Assembly (NCBI GenBank): GCA_022447545.1
Contig: JAKVBI010000003.1
Location: 31,758 to 95,757, forward strand
Reading direction: 5' to 3'
Source: Myxococcota bacterium
GTDB taxonomy: Bacteria; Myxococcota_A; UBA9160; SMWR01
Length of the DNA: 64,000 nt
Under the pieces are notes generated by a model that saw only the letters and a program-made list of their open reading frames with translations, was not told where the DNA came from and searched no databases. This document shows positions 53,344-61,727 of the stretch, one piece after another. The position numbers were made by a program, and so were the translations under genes. The number at the start of each line of letters is the position of its first letter. Positions within the stretch are counted from its first letter, which is position 1.

Positions 53344-54861
53344 CTACTTCGGGCGCACGCGCTCGATGTCTGGCCTGATTTCGACCCTGGGTTCAGGCCT
53401 GATGATGTCGGGGGGACGAATCACGGGCTCTGGTCGCTTCGAGATCTCGGGTTTCTCGAATCTGGGGATTTCGACATCGCGCACCTCGGGCCGGGGATTC
53501 TCGGGCCGGGGCACCACGAGATCGGGAGTCTCGATGGGAGTGGGCATCAGGATCTCGGGAACCACGTCTGCAGCCTTGGCTTTCTCCAGATCGGGCTTCA
53601 TCACGGGGTCTGGGGTCACGGGAACGGGTTTGAGAACCTCACCTTCCGGGGACGGCACCTCCACCCGATCGGGATCGACGGCAGGGACTTCCACCTCAGG
53701 CAGTCGTGGGCGCTCGATGGGACGATCGAGCCTCACACTGCCATCGGCCTCGAGGCGGCCCAGGGCACGAACACGTGTTCCCAACGCCACCTCACGCGCG
53801 GGAACGACACCCCGGGCGACATCGACGTCGATACCATCGATCCGCAAGCGATCGGTCGCGACGCGCGCCTCCACGTAGCCCTCCAGGGAAACCTGGCGCA
53901 GCCCCACGGCCCGGGCGATCAGTTGCCCAAGGTCCGGTGCCTCATACCGGGTGGGCTGAGCACGGACTCCCACTCGGGAAGCGATAATCACTCCGCCCCG
54001 GTCCGGAAGACCACTGACATCCACCCAGGTACCCGGCCGCAGGGACGCGAAGCCGTGGTCCATCCTCCCGCGCACCACGGACTCCTCGTCGAGTTCGGGC
54101 ACTGAGACGACCTTGCCCGAAACCACGATCCGCCGCTTCTCGGCGTCCACCTGCTCGATGACACCCACCACGGCACTGTAGAGCGCCATGCTCTCTGCCC
54201 GATACGACCCATCCTGCAGGCCATCAGCGCTGGCACGAACCCAGGCCACGTGGCCCACTTCGACCGAAGCCAGGTCCGTGGGGCGGCCGTTGACACTGAT
54301 TTTCATCCCCGCGTCGAAGCGAACCTGGAGACCATTGACGCAGACACTGCCGATGCCGGTCACGGTTCCATAGATGCCGGTGCCACCAAGTCCACTGCCG
54401 TCGCCCGCGATCCCGGTGCCGCCGATTCCACTGCCATCGCCGGCGATCCCGGTGCCACCGATCCCACTGCCGTCACCAGAGATCCCAGTACCGCCGATTC
54501 CACTGCCATCGCCAGCGATCCCGGTGCCGCCCATCCCACTGCCGTCACCAGAGATCCCAGTACCGCCGATTCCACTGCCATCGCCGGCGATCCCGGTGCC
54601 GCCCATCCCGCTGCCGTCACCAGAGATCCCAGTCCCACCGACCCCGCTGCCGTCACCGGAAAGTCCAGTGCCGCCCATTCCACTTCCATCACTGGAAAGC
54701 CCGGTTCCCCCGACCCCACTGCCCGTCGTCAAATCCACGCTGGCCAGTGCACCACTGCGCTCGGCGTCCTGGGAGCAGGGGTCTCGGTCCGCGGCAGCAT
54801 CGAGCGCAAGAGCCCACACCAGGCCCAGCGCGCCCAGCGCCCTGAGCAAACCGCTAGGCAT
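53344..54861 (-). CDS. Exported DUF5666 protein with Gly-rich tandem repeats and Pro-rich tail
   Basis: A 505-residue exported protein. The signal peptide covers about 1-25. Residues ~45-163 are a Gly-rich array with unit xGDGSGxGGTGI, nine full copies plus a degenerate edge. Residues ~165-390 hold DUF5666-type β-modules (FDAGMKISVNGRPTDLASV, VDAEKRRIVVSGKVVSV, LRPGTWVDVSGLPDRG). The last ~110 residues are Pro/Glu/Val-rich and basic at intervals (RPEVRDVEIPRFEKPEI), like a wall-spanning stalk. The ATG at 54861 lies inside the end of the upstream DUF6502 gene with AAGGAG ahead, so the two are translationally coupled. Likely a surface or periplasmic protein; function unknown. Confidence 0.8.
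   Translation of the reverse strand: MPSGLLRALGALGLVWALALDAAADRDPCSQDAERSGALASVDLTTGSGVGGTGLSSDGSGMGGTGLSGDGSGVGGTGISGDGSGMGGTGIAGDGSGIGGTGISGDGSGMGGTGIAGDGSGIGGTGISGDGSGIGGTGIAGDGSGIGGTGIAGDGSGLGGTGIYGTVTGIGSVCVNGLQVRFDAGMKISVNGRPTDLASVEVGHVAWVRASADGLQDGSYRAESMALYSAVVGVIEQVDAEKRRIVVSGKVVSVPELDEESVVRGRMDHGFASLRPGTWVDVSGLPDRGGVIIASRVGVRAQPTRYEAPDLGQLIARAVGLRQVSLEGYVEARVATDRLRIDGIDVDVARGVVPAREVALGTRVRALGRLEADGSVRLDRPIERPRLPEVEVPAVDPDRVEVPSPEGEVLKPVPVTPDPVMKPDLEKAKAADVVPEILMPTPIETPDLVVPRPENPRPEVRDVEIPRFEKPEISKRPEPVIRPPDIIRPEPRVEIRPDIERVRPK
54373..54696 (-). repeat. 36-bp coding minisatellite, nine units
   Basis: Nine in-phase 36-nt units lie end to end, with a further partial unit to about 54726. 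Each encodes a 12-residue xGDGSGxGGTGI block. Neighbouring units differ by a few bases, often at third positions, and alternate between Ser/Met and Ala/Ile versions, which suggests duplication of two-unit (72-nt) blocks. Copy number could vary between strains. Confidence 0.85.
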
Positions 54862-55753
54862 CCCCATCCGCTCCTTCGTCGGGCTCATCGTCCGCGTGGT
54901 GGAAGTACACACCGAAGCTCATGCGCTTGTCCTGCTGTGAGCTTTCGGCGTCGCGTTGCTGGAGTTCAAGGGCGCGTCGGTTCACCGTCTGCAGTGCTTC
55001 GACCCCCAATCGCCTGGCCAATTCGTTGAGTTCATCGACCGAGTCCGTGCTCAAGCGGTCGTAGTAGACGCTGCGCTCAAGCATGGGGTCACCACGTTCC
55101 AGGAGGTTGTGGGCCGCCGTGCCCACGTGGTCATGTAGGTTCCGACCGAAGTAGAAGGCTTTTTCTTCGAAGCCGCTCTCGGGCACGAAAGCCTCGGTGT
55201 TGAGGCACACGCGATCTTCCCCATCGACGTGCACCACACCAAGGCGCAACCACTCGTCGAGCACCGCTCGGGCACGGATGTCCTTGCTGACGGACTCCAC
55301 CAGATGTTCGAAACTCGCCGGGGCTTCCTCGCCATCACCGCTCAGACGAGGCAGTGGACGCGGCCGCCCATCGCCATCGAGGAACTCGTCGACCCCCATC
55401 CATCGGGCCACGAGTTGAGCTCCAAGAGTGACCACCGCCGGCGGGGCATCGGGCTCGAGGGGCTCGTCTCTCAGCCGCTTGACGTCCTTGCGGTGGATGC
55501 CCGTGAGCAGGCTCGTGCGACTGATCGTCTGGCCTTTGCCCGGGATTGCGAACTCGCGCTCGGCCAAATCGACGTAGACGGACTTGAGCAGGTTGGCGAG
55601 ATAGGGGTAGGTGATCTGGTAGGACAGCAGGAGCCGGATCAATGGGCGAAGCACCCGGACCAGCGCCCGTACGAGAGCGGGCGGCGGCGCTCCACCCCCC
55701 GCAAGGCCCGAGGCCGTCGTATCGGATCCCGGTGTGTTTCCACTTTCCGCCAC
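54854..55753 (-). CDS. DUF6502 family protein with helix-turn-helix-like segment
   Basis: A 299-residue soluble protein. Residues ~40-95 look like a winged-helix or HTH region (YPYLANLLKSVYVDLAEREF then QTISRTSLLTGIHRKDVKRL). The rest is helical, ending in an acidic tail. No signal peptide. I recognise it as DUF6502, a family often found next to DUF5666 genes. GTG start with AGGAGG upstream. The stop overlaps the start of the DUF5666 gene. A transcription-regulator role is inferred from the HTH-like segment and from the palindrome 41 nt upstream. Confidence 0.75.
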   Translation of the reverse strand: MAESGNTPGSDTTASGLAGGGAPPPALVRALVRVLRPLIRLLLSYQITYPYLANLLKSVYVDLAEREFAIPGKGQTISRTSLLTGIHRKDVKRLRDEPLEPDAPPAVVTLGAQLVARWMGVDEFLDGDGRPRPLPRLSGDGEEAPASFEHLVESVSKDIRARAVLDEWLRLGVVHVDGEDRVCLNTEAFVPESGFEEKAFYFGRNLHDHVGTAAHNLLERGDPMLERSVYYDRLSTDSVDELNELARRLGVEALQTVNRRALELQQRDAESSQQDKRMSFGVYFHHADDEPDEGADGDA

Positions 55754-55793
55754 GCGATCACACCCTCCTGAAAACCACTGATTCGGCCATTTC

Positions 55794-55812
55794 TGTGGGA
55801 AATTTTACCACA
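55794..55812. promoter_or_regulatory. 19-bp imperfect palindrome, candidate operator
   Basis: The sequence TGTGGgAAAtTTTaCCACA matches its own reverse complement at all positions but the centre and one symmetric pair. It is AT-rich in the middle, unlike the surrounding DNA, and lies 41 nt upstream of the DUF6502 start in the divergent region. This is the expected form and place of a dimeric regulator site; DUF6502 itself is a candidate binder. Confidence 0.5.
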
Positions 55813-56054
55813 ACTTTGGACCCATTGCAGAAATTGCCGCGAGGTCCCGCCCCGGGGCGCCCTCCCTTCCTTGCTTGTCGCAAGAATTCCCGCGGGGACA
55901 TTCAGGATTCCGACTGGCGCTTCCCGACGGTGGCCAACGGGGCCCACTCCGGTCCAGGGCCCAGGGGCCCCTCACTGCTTGATTCCCATTGGCGAACATG
56001 TTTCACTGCGCGCCTCGACGCGGGGTGCTCCCTCGTCCACTCCCATCACGACCT

Positions 56055-56066
56055 TGGAGGCCTCCA
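56055..56066 (+). promoter_or_regulatory. 12-bp perfect palindrome covering the ribosome binding site
   Basis: TGGAGGCCTCCA ends directly before the TTG start of the alcohol dehydrogenase gene. The GGAGG is the Shine-Dalgarno sequence, and the second half is its exact complement. A hairpin with no loop cannot fold fully, but pairing between two transcripts or binding of a protein dimer could hide the site. Confidence 0.35.
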
Positions 56067-57146
56067 TTGAAGGCAGCGATTCTCTGGGAACTCAATCAGG
56101 AACTAGAAGTTCGCGATGATGTCGGACTGGTGGACCTCGGTCCGGGGCAGGTCCACGTCAAGGTGGTCTCAAGCGGCGTGTGCCACTCGGACGTTTCGGC
56201 ACAGAACGGAACGATCCCATCGGGAACTCCGGTCGTGCTGGGGCACGAGGGAGCGGGGATCATTCAGGAAGTAGGCCCGGGGGTGGAGGATCTCAAGGCC
56301 GGCGACCACGCGATCGTCTCCTTCACACCGGCTTGCCGGCGCTGCAAACCCTGCCTGCGCGGACAGTCCAACCTGTGCGACGGCATGATGTCCATGGCGA
56401 TCTCGCGGAACTTCGTCGTGGATGGACAGCAGATCGGCGGCATGACGGGATGCGGAACCTTCGCTGAAGAAATGATCCTCCCTGAAAGCGCCATCGTAAA
56501 GGTCGACAACGACATCCCCCTCAACGTGGTGTCTCTAATCGGATGCGGCGTCATGACGGGCGTGGGAGCATCCATCAATACCGCCAAGGTGACGCCAGGT
56601 TCGTCGGTGGTCGTGTTTGGAGCCGGGGGTGTGGGAATCTCTGCCATCCAAGGCGCGCGCATCGCCGGCGCAGCCGAGATCCTCGCAGTCGACACCATGG
56701 ACTCCAAGCTCGATGCGGCCAAGAAATTCGGTGCGACGCATGGCTGTACCCCCGATGCCCTGGAGCAGATGAAGACCGAGATCACCGGAGGAGAGGGCTT
56801 CGACTTCGCGCTCGAGTGCGTGGGGCACCCCGATACCATCCGTGGCACCTACGACGCAGCTCGACGCGGCGGTACCGCGGTGGTCGTGGGCGTGGGTCGG
56901 CAGGAGCAAATGGTCCAGTTCAGCGCCTTCGAATTGTTTTTTGGCGACAAGAGCCTCAAGGGCTCAATGTTCGGTAGCGCCAACGTGCGGGTGGACATGC
57001 CCAAGCTACTGAGGCTCTGGAAGTCCGGAAAGCTGGACCTCGAAGGCATGATCACGCGGCGCATGAAGCTCGATGACGTCAACGAGGCATTCAGAGCGAT
57101 GCAAGCCGGAGAGGTCGTCCGCTCGGTGCTCGATATCGCAGCCTGA
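56067..57146 (+). CDS. Zinc-dependent alcohol dehydrogenase (MDR, class III-like)
   Basis: A 359-residue medium-chain dehydrogenase. Catalytic zinc ligands are Cys39 (SSGVCHSD), His60-Glu61 (GHEG) and Cys160 (IGCGVMTG). The structural zinc Cys are at 90, 93, 96 and 104. The NAD motif is GAGGVG (185-190). It resembles Zn-dependent alcohol/S-(hydroxymethyl)mycothiol-type dehydrogenases used for alcohols of varied size. It starts at TTG, six bases after GGAGG; the ATG at 55989 would add an unlikely basic leader. Likely first gene of the plus-strand run to 61722. Confidence 0.9.
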   Translation: MKAAILWELNQELEVRDDVGLVDLGPGQVHVKVVSSGVCHSDVSAQNGTIPSGTPVVLGHEGAGIIQEVGPGVEDLKAGDHAIVSFTPACRRCKPCLRGQSNLCDGMMSMAISRNFVVDGQQIGGMTGCGTFAEEMILPESAIVKVDNDIPLNVVSLIGCGVMTGVGASINTAKVTPGSSVVVFGAGGVGISAIQGARIAGAAEILAVDTMDSKLDAAKKFGATHGCTPDALEQMKTEITGGEGFDFALECVGHPDTIRGTYDAARRGGTAVVVGVGRQEQMVQFSAFELFFGDKSLKGSMFGSANVRVDMPKLLRLWKSGKLDLEGMITRRMKLDDVNEAFRAMQAGEVVRSVLDIAA

Positions 57147-57232
57147 AGCTACGAATCGGCGCGCAAGCCGCTCTCCTTCGCGTTGGAGTTTGAGGCGCGG
57201 ATCCACAAGCCGCGCTCGGGAGACCCAGCACC

Positions 57233-58816
57233 TTGGCGCAGATGCTCGCGGAGGTCATCAACGAGCACGCGTCCAGCATTCCGGACGCACCGGCCTTCTA
57301 CGAAGGCGAAACCGTTCTTTCGTGGTCCGAATACGCGTCGCGCTCGGACGCCATGGCCTCCCACCTCATCGAGCTGGGCCTCATGCCAGGGGAACGCGTT
57401 GCTGTCCTGCTTCCTGACGGCCCCGGTGTCCACATCACTTTTCTCGCCCTCGAGAAAGCCGGGCTCGTCATCGTGGGGCTTGGGCCGCGTGCCGGAGTCT
57501 CCGAGATCCGGCACCTACTCGGCTTGACGGGCGCATCTGCGCTCATCAGCCAGCACTCGCACCGAGACTTGGATCTCGAAGCGCTGTTCGGCCAATGGCG
57601 CGATGGTGGCCTTCCTCTGCGCCACCACGTCATCGTCTCGGGCGAGCTCGGGGGCGACGACCCCATCATCGAAAACGCACCTCCCGTCGACCCATCCCTC
57701 ATCGAGGCACGGCGCCTAGGTCCCGACGACTTGTGGCTCCTGAACTCGACCTCGGGGACCACAGGCCTGCCCAAGTGCGTGACCCACCACCAGGGGCGGT
57801 GGCACTACTTCCATGAACTCGCGGTGGAGTCGGGGGAACTGCGTGGCTCGGACATCTTCATGAGTGCCCTCCCAGCACCTTTCGGTTTCGGGATATGGAC
57901 TGCCCATGTCACACCCGCGCTCCTCGGTGCCCCCACCGTATTGATGTCGGACTTCACTGCCGAGCGAATGATCGAGTGCATCGAGCAACACAGCGTCACA
58001 GTGCTGGCCGCAGTCAGTACCCAATTCATCATGCTGCTGAACTCCGAAGCCCTGGAATCCCATGACGTCCGGTCGATTCGAGCCCTTTATACGGGCGGCG
58101 AGGCCGTACCCACAGATAGAGCGGCGGAATTCGAAGAAAAGGCGGGGGCCTTCGTACTTCAGTTCTACGGATCCAACGAAACCGGAGCACTGTCGCGCAC
58201 CACCACCCAGGACAGCCGCGCCGCACGCCTCGAAACCGCTGGGCGAGTGATCGATGGAATGCAGGTACGCCTGTTCGACGACGCGAATCGGGACGTCACC
58301 GAATCGGGGCAGGGCCAGCCGGGTTGCCGAGGTCCAGCAACCAGCCACGGCTACTACGGAGACGAAGAAGCCAATCGCAAGCTCTACACCCCGGATGGCT
58401 GGATGCTCACGGGCGACATCGCGACGCTGGATACTGACGGATATCTTCGTGTGATCGGGCGGGTCGCTGATTTCATCATTCGCGGCGGAAAGAACATCAG
58501 TGGTCCCGCCGTCGAGGAGTGCGTCATGACCCATCCGGCCGTTGGACTGGCGGCAGCTGTTGCCATGCCTGATCCCGTCTTCGGGGAACGCGTTTGCGTC
58601 TACGCCGAGCTGCGCGCAAGCACATCGCTCACGCTGGACGACCTCATCGCCCACCTTGCCCAAGCAGGCGTATCCCGAGAGATATTCCCGGAGCGACTCG
58701 AAATCGTGGATTCATTGCCTCGCGCATCGGGTGGAAAGATTGCCAAACAACAGCTCCGAGAGGACATCAAGGCGCGCTTGGAAGCGGAGAGCGGGACGAC
58801 GGAGAAGCTGGAATGA
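57233..58816 (+). CDS. Acyl-CoA synthetase (AMP-forming)
   Basis: A 527-residue ANL-family ligase with P-loop LLNSTSGTTGLPKCV (near 163-177), YTGGEAVP, FYGSNETG, GDIATLDTDGYLRVIGRVAD and the C-terminal Lys in ASGGKIAKQQL. It resembles 2,3-dihydroxybenzoate-AMP or cyclohexanecarboxylate-CoA ligase-type enzymes more than long-chain ones. It starts at TTG with GGGAG upstream; an ATG three codons later is an alternative. The stop overlaps the next gene's ATG (58813-58816). Confidence 0.92.
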   Translation: MAQMLAEVINEHASSIPDAPAFYEGETVLSWSEYASRSDAMASHLIELGLMPGERVAVLLPDGPGVHITFLALEKAGLVIVGLGPRAGVSEIRHLLGLTGASALISQHSHRDLDLEALFGQWRDGGLPLRHHVIVSGELGGDDPIIENAPPVDPSLIEARRLGPDDLWLLNSTSGTTGLPKCVTHHQGRWHYFHELAVESGELRGSDIFMSALPAPFGFGIWTAHVTPALLGAPTVLMSDFTAERMIECIEQHSVTVLAAVSTQFIMLLNSEALESHDVRSIRALYTGGEAVPTDRAAEFEEKAGAFVLQFYGSNETGALSRTTTQDSRAARLETAGRVIDGMQVRLFDDANRDVTESGQGQPGCRGPATSHGYYGDEEANRKLYTPDGWMLTGDIATLDTDGYLRVIGRVADFIIRGGKNISGPAVEECVMTHPAVGLAAAVAMPDPVFGERVCVYAELRASTSLTLDDLIAHLAQAGVSREIFPERLEIVDSLPRASGGKIAKQQLREDIKARLEAESGTTEKLE

Positions 58817-59361
58817 ACGAGAATTACATCACCCGCTACGACGTCATGCCGATCCCCCCAGTAGAAAGCCAAACAAGATTCTTCGATGCGGGCGTGGTGA
58901 AGATTGGCGTCGAGTATCGACTGCTCAACGAAGCGATCGCAGCGGCCCACACCCTCCAAGCAGCCGACGGCGACCAAGCGGGAGACACGACGATGGTAGA
59001 CCGCGGTGTCTCGATCCACGTCTACGGTGAAATCGAAGGCGAGATGCTCGAATACCTGCGTTTCGACTGCTTCGACGAAGATCCTCATTACCACTACATC
59101 TCGTGGCGCGATCACGCCAACGAGATGATCCACATCGATCCCATTGCCGAAGGCGACGCCCTGTCCTGGACCCTCGAACGTTTGAGGCTTCGGCTGCCTC
59201 ACATGTTGGCTCGTGCGGGCGCTGCGGAAGTGGCCAGCCGTGTGGATCAGCGCCTGGTGGACGCGATCCTGCCGCGAGTGACCGAAGCCGCCTACCGCGC
59301 GCGTTTCGACCCCAACGAAGAGGCCATCCTCGAAGACGCCCTGGGAGCCTCGCAGAAATGA
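58813..59361 (+). CDS. Unknown 182-residue protein in coupled catabolic operon
   Basis: A soluble 182-residue protein with ATGA overlaps at both ends, to the CoA ligase before and the amidohydrolase after. It has no signal peptide or membrane segment. The middle is rich in acidic, aromatic and His residues (YLRFDCFDEDPHYHYISW), with a further HANEMIHID, which could bind a metal. The C-terminal half is helical (LSWTLERLRLRLPHMLARAG). I do not recognise the family. Tight coupling suggests a subunit or accessory protein for one of the two neighbours. Confidence 0.8.
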   Translation: MNENYITRYDVMPIPPVESQTRFFDAGVVKIGVEYRLLNEAIAAAHTLQAADGDQAGDTTMVDRGVSIHVYGEIEGEMLEYLRFDCFDEDPHYHYISWRDHANEMIHIDPIAEGDALSWTLERLRLRLPHMLARAGAAEVASRVDQRLVDAILPRVTEAAYRARFDPNEEAILEDALGASQK

Positions 59362-60887
59362 AGAGAAGGGCCAGCAAAATGGGCGCAGCCGAATTGCGCG
59401 AACACCTCGGGCATCCTGTCATCGACGCCGACGGACACCTGATCGAGACCGCGCCGGTATTTGGCCAATACCTTCATGACTATGTGCGAGACATCGGCGG
59501 CTCCGACCTCGCGAATCGAATCGGTGAAGTGCTCGATTTCGACGAGACCGTGCTTCGCCCCTGGTCTCGCATGACCGACGAAGAGCAACGCGCTGCTTGG
59601 ACGACACGGCCCCCGTGGTGGAGTCATCCTGCCGCTGCCAGCCTCGATCGTGCCACCGGCCATCTGCCGCGCCTGATGTACGAACGCCTCGACGATCTCG
59701 GCATCGATTTCGCTGTCCTGTATCCGAGCCGAACCCTTACCACCACGGCGATTCGGGAAGACGAGCTGAGACAGGTTGCCTGCAGGGCCCTCAACGCCTT
59801 CAACGCCGAGGTCTACGCCGAGTTTCAGGACCGGATGACCGTCGTCGCCCATATCCCCACCCATACTCCCGAGGAGGCCATCGCGGCCCTCGACCACGCG
59901 GTTCTGGATCTCGGCTTCAAGGCCATCATGTTCAATGGGCTCGTGCATCGCCCCATCGGTGACCCGAATCGAGAGAACCAGGGTCGCTTTCACTGGGGCT
60001 CGGGATCCGGTGACCGACTGGACACCCTCGGACTCGACAGCGAATACGACTACGACCCCTTTTGGGCTCGCTGCGTCGAGTTGAAGGTCGCAGCAGCCAC
60101 CCACACACCGGGCCAGGGATGGGGCAGCCGCCGCTCGATCTCGAGCTACATGTACAACCACATCGGCTCTTTCGCAGCGAGCATGGAGGCGATCTGCAAG
60201 AGCCTCTTCATGGGAGGCGTGACTCGCCGCTTTCCGGAACTCTCCTTCGGGTTGCTGGAAGGAGGCGTGGGTTGGGCCTGCACTCTATACGCCGACATCG
60301 TCGGTCACTGGAAAAAGCGAAACCGCGATACGATCGGCGACCTCGACCCAGCGAAGCTCGACACCGAACTCGTCATGCAGCTGTTCGAGAAATATGGAGG
60401 CGATCGCTTCAACGCCGATCCCGATGCGATCCGAACCTTCTTTTCCAAGCTGGAACCAGAGCCCCCGACTCTCGACGAGTGGTCGGCCTGCGAAATCGAC
60501 CGGTTGGAAGACATTCGCGACTTATTCGTTCCAAGCTTCTATTTTGGCTGCGAAGCCGACGACCCCAGTGTTGCCTGGGCTTTCAACGAACGCACCAACC
60601 CCGCGGGCGCAAAACTCAGGGCCATGTTCAGCTCCGACATGAGCCACTGGGACGTGACCAACATGGAAGGCATCCTCGGCGACGCTTACGAACTGGTCGA
60701 GGAAGAACTCGTCGATGACAAGGACTTCTACAACTTCGTCTTCGGGAATCCGGCGCGCTTCTACACCAGCGGAAACCCGAGCTTCTTCGAGGGAACCCGG
60801 TGTCAGGATCAAGTTGAATCGTTTCTAGCCGAGACCCGCCAATCCACCCCGCCCCCCGCGCCAGGAGAACCCCATGAAGCCGCTTGA
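59358..60887 (+). CDS. Amidohydrolase family protein (PF04909-type)
   Basis: A 509-residue TIM-barrel metal hydrolase or decarboxylase of the amidohydrolase_2 group. The N-terminal motif PVIDADGHLIE (near 20-30) supplies the first ligands. Later candidates are AAATHTPGQGWG, FGLLEGGVGWA and the Asp in FSSDMSHWD. The family includes γ-resorcylate and ACMS decarboxylases and many uncharacterised enzymes of steroid or aromatic catabolism. The ATG overlaps the previous stop; an ATG seven codons later (59379) is possible. It overlaps the next gene by 14 nt. Confidence 0.88.
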   Translation: MKRRASKMGAAELREHLGHPVIDADGHLIETAPVFGQYLHDYVRDIGGSDLANRIGEVLDFDETVLRPWSRMTDEEQRAAWTTRPPWWSHPAAASLDRATGHLPRLMYERLDDLGIDFAVLYPSRTLTTTAIREDELRQVACRALNAFNAEVYAEFQDRMTVVAHIPTHTPEEAIAALDHAVLDLGFKAIMFNGLVHRPIGDPNRENQGRFHWGSGSGDRLDTLGLDSEYDYDPFWARCVELKVAAATHTPGQGWGSRRSISSYMYNHIGSFAASMEAICKSLFMGGVTRRFPELSFGLLEGGVGWACTLYADIVGHWKKRNRDTIGDLDPAKLDTELVMQLFEKYGGDRFNADPDAIRTFFSKLEPEPPTLDEWSACEIDRLEDIRDLFVPSFYFGCEADDPSVAWAFNERTNPAGAKLRAMFSSDMSHWDVTNMEGILGDAYELVEEELVDDKDFYNFVFGNPARFYTSGNPSFFEGTRCQDQVESFLAETRQSTPPPAPGEPHEAA

Positions 60888-61722
60888 GGGAAAGACTGCA
60901 ATCGTCACCGGCGCGAGCCGCGGAATCGGAAAGGGCTGTGCGCTGCAACTGGGCGAGGCGGGTGCGACCGTTTACGTCACGGGCCGAACCCGAAACGAGG
61001 GTGACGCATCCCTACCGGGGACCGTGGACGCCACCGCCGATGCGGTGACGAATCTCGGAGGACGCGGCATCGGAGTCCTCTGCGATCACCGCGACGACGA
61101 AGCGGTAGCGTCACTCTTCCAACGCGTAGAAGACGAACAGGGCGGACTCGACATCCTTGTAAACAATGCCTTCCTCATTCCCCCGGAGCTCACGTCTGGC
61201 AAACCCTTTTGGGAGGTCCCGATCTCGAACTGGGACGACATGATCGACGTGGGAACGCGCTCCGCCTACGTGGCCACGCGCTTTGCAGCGAGGATCATGG
61301 TTCCCCGAGGCCAAGGACTCATCGCCAATGTCAGCTCATCAGGTGCAGCCGAGTACGCGTGGCATGTGGCCTACGGGGTGGGCAAATGCGCACTCGACCG
61401 GATGACCGCGGACTGCGCGTTTGAACTCCAGAGCCACGGAGTGGCCATGGTCTCGTTGTGGCCAGGGCTCGTCCGAACCGAACGCACTGAGAAAGTCGGC
61501 GATGCCATCCCCGAATTGAATCTGGATACAGCCGAAAGCTCCCAATTCACCGGCCGAGCCATCGTTCATCTGGCCTCGGATCCCAAGGTCCTTCAAAAGA
61601 GCGGCAAGGCCTTCCCCTCTCGAGACCTCGCTGACGAATACGGTTTCACCGACATCGACGGCTCTCTGCCAGCCGGTCCGCTGCACGAGCGACCGAAGGG
61701 TACCGCGGACTCACAACCCTGA
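60874..61722 (+). CDS. Short-chain dehydrogenase/reductase, DHRS1-like
   Basis: A 282-residue SDR with TGASRGIG (12-19), a TGR loop after strand 2 (YVTGRTRNEG) that favours NADPH, a VNNAF active-site strand, SSSGAAEYAWHVAYGVGK with the Ser and the YxxxK pair, and SLWPGLVRTE. The insert and C terminus fit the DHRS1-like subgroup. CAGGAGAACCCC precedes the ATG, which lies inside the end of the amidohydrolase gene. Last clear enzyme of the operon. Confidence 0.92.
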   Translation: MKPLEGKTAIVTGASRGIGKGCALQLGEAGATVYVTGRTRNEGDASLPGTVDATADAVTNLGGRGIGVLCDHRDDEAVASLFQRVEDEQGGLDILVNNAFLIPPELTSGKPFWEVPISNWDDMIDVGTRSAYVATRFAARIMVPRGQGLIANVSSSGAAEYAWHVAYGVGKCALDRMTADCAFELQSHGVAMVSLWPGLVRTERTEKVGDAIPELNLDTAESSQFTGRAIVHLASDPKVLQKSGKAFPSRDLADEYGFTDIDGSLPAGPLHERPKGTADSQP

Positions 61723-61727
61723 AACCT

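Larger units (their letters stand above)
55754..56066. other. 313-nt divergent intergenic region
   Basis: Between the divergent DUF6502 and alcohol dehydrogenase genes. It holds the 19-bp palindrome at 55794-55812 and the 12-bp palindrome over the ribosome site of the plus-strand gene (both listed). It also contains an in-frame plus-strand extension of the dehydrogenase from 55989 that has no homologous look. Nothing else is evident. Confidence 0.5.

Noticed and set aside
54373-54696. 36-bp periodic repeats as a possible CRISPR array
   Set aside because: Units are adjacent without spacers, in coding phase, and vary at third positions.
54374-54940. Plus-strand Pro/Ile-rich repetitive open frame
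   Set aside because: It is the complement of the Gly-rich coding minisatellite; the minus-strand gene has signal peptide, domain and ribosome site.
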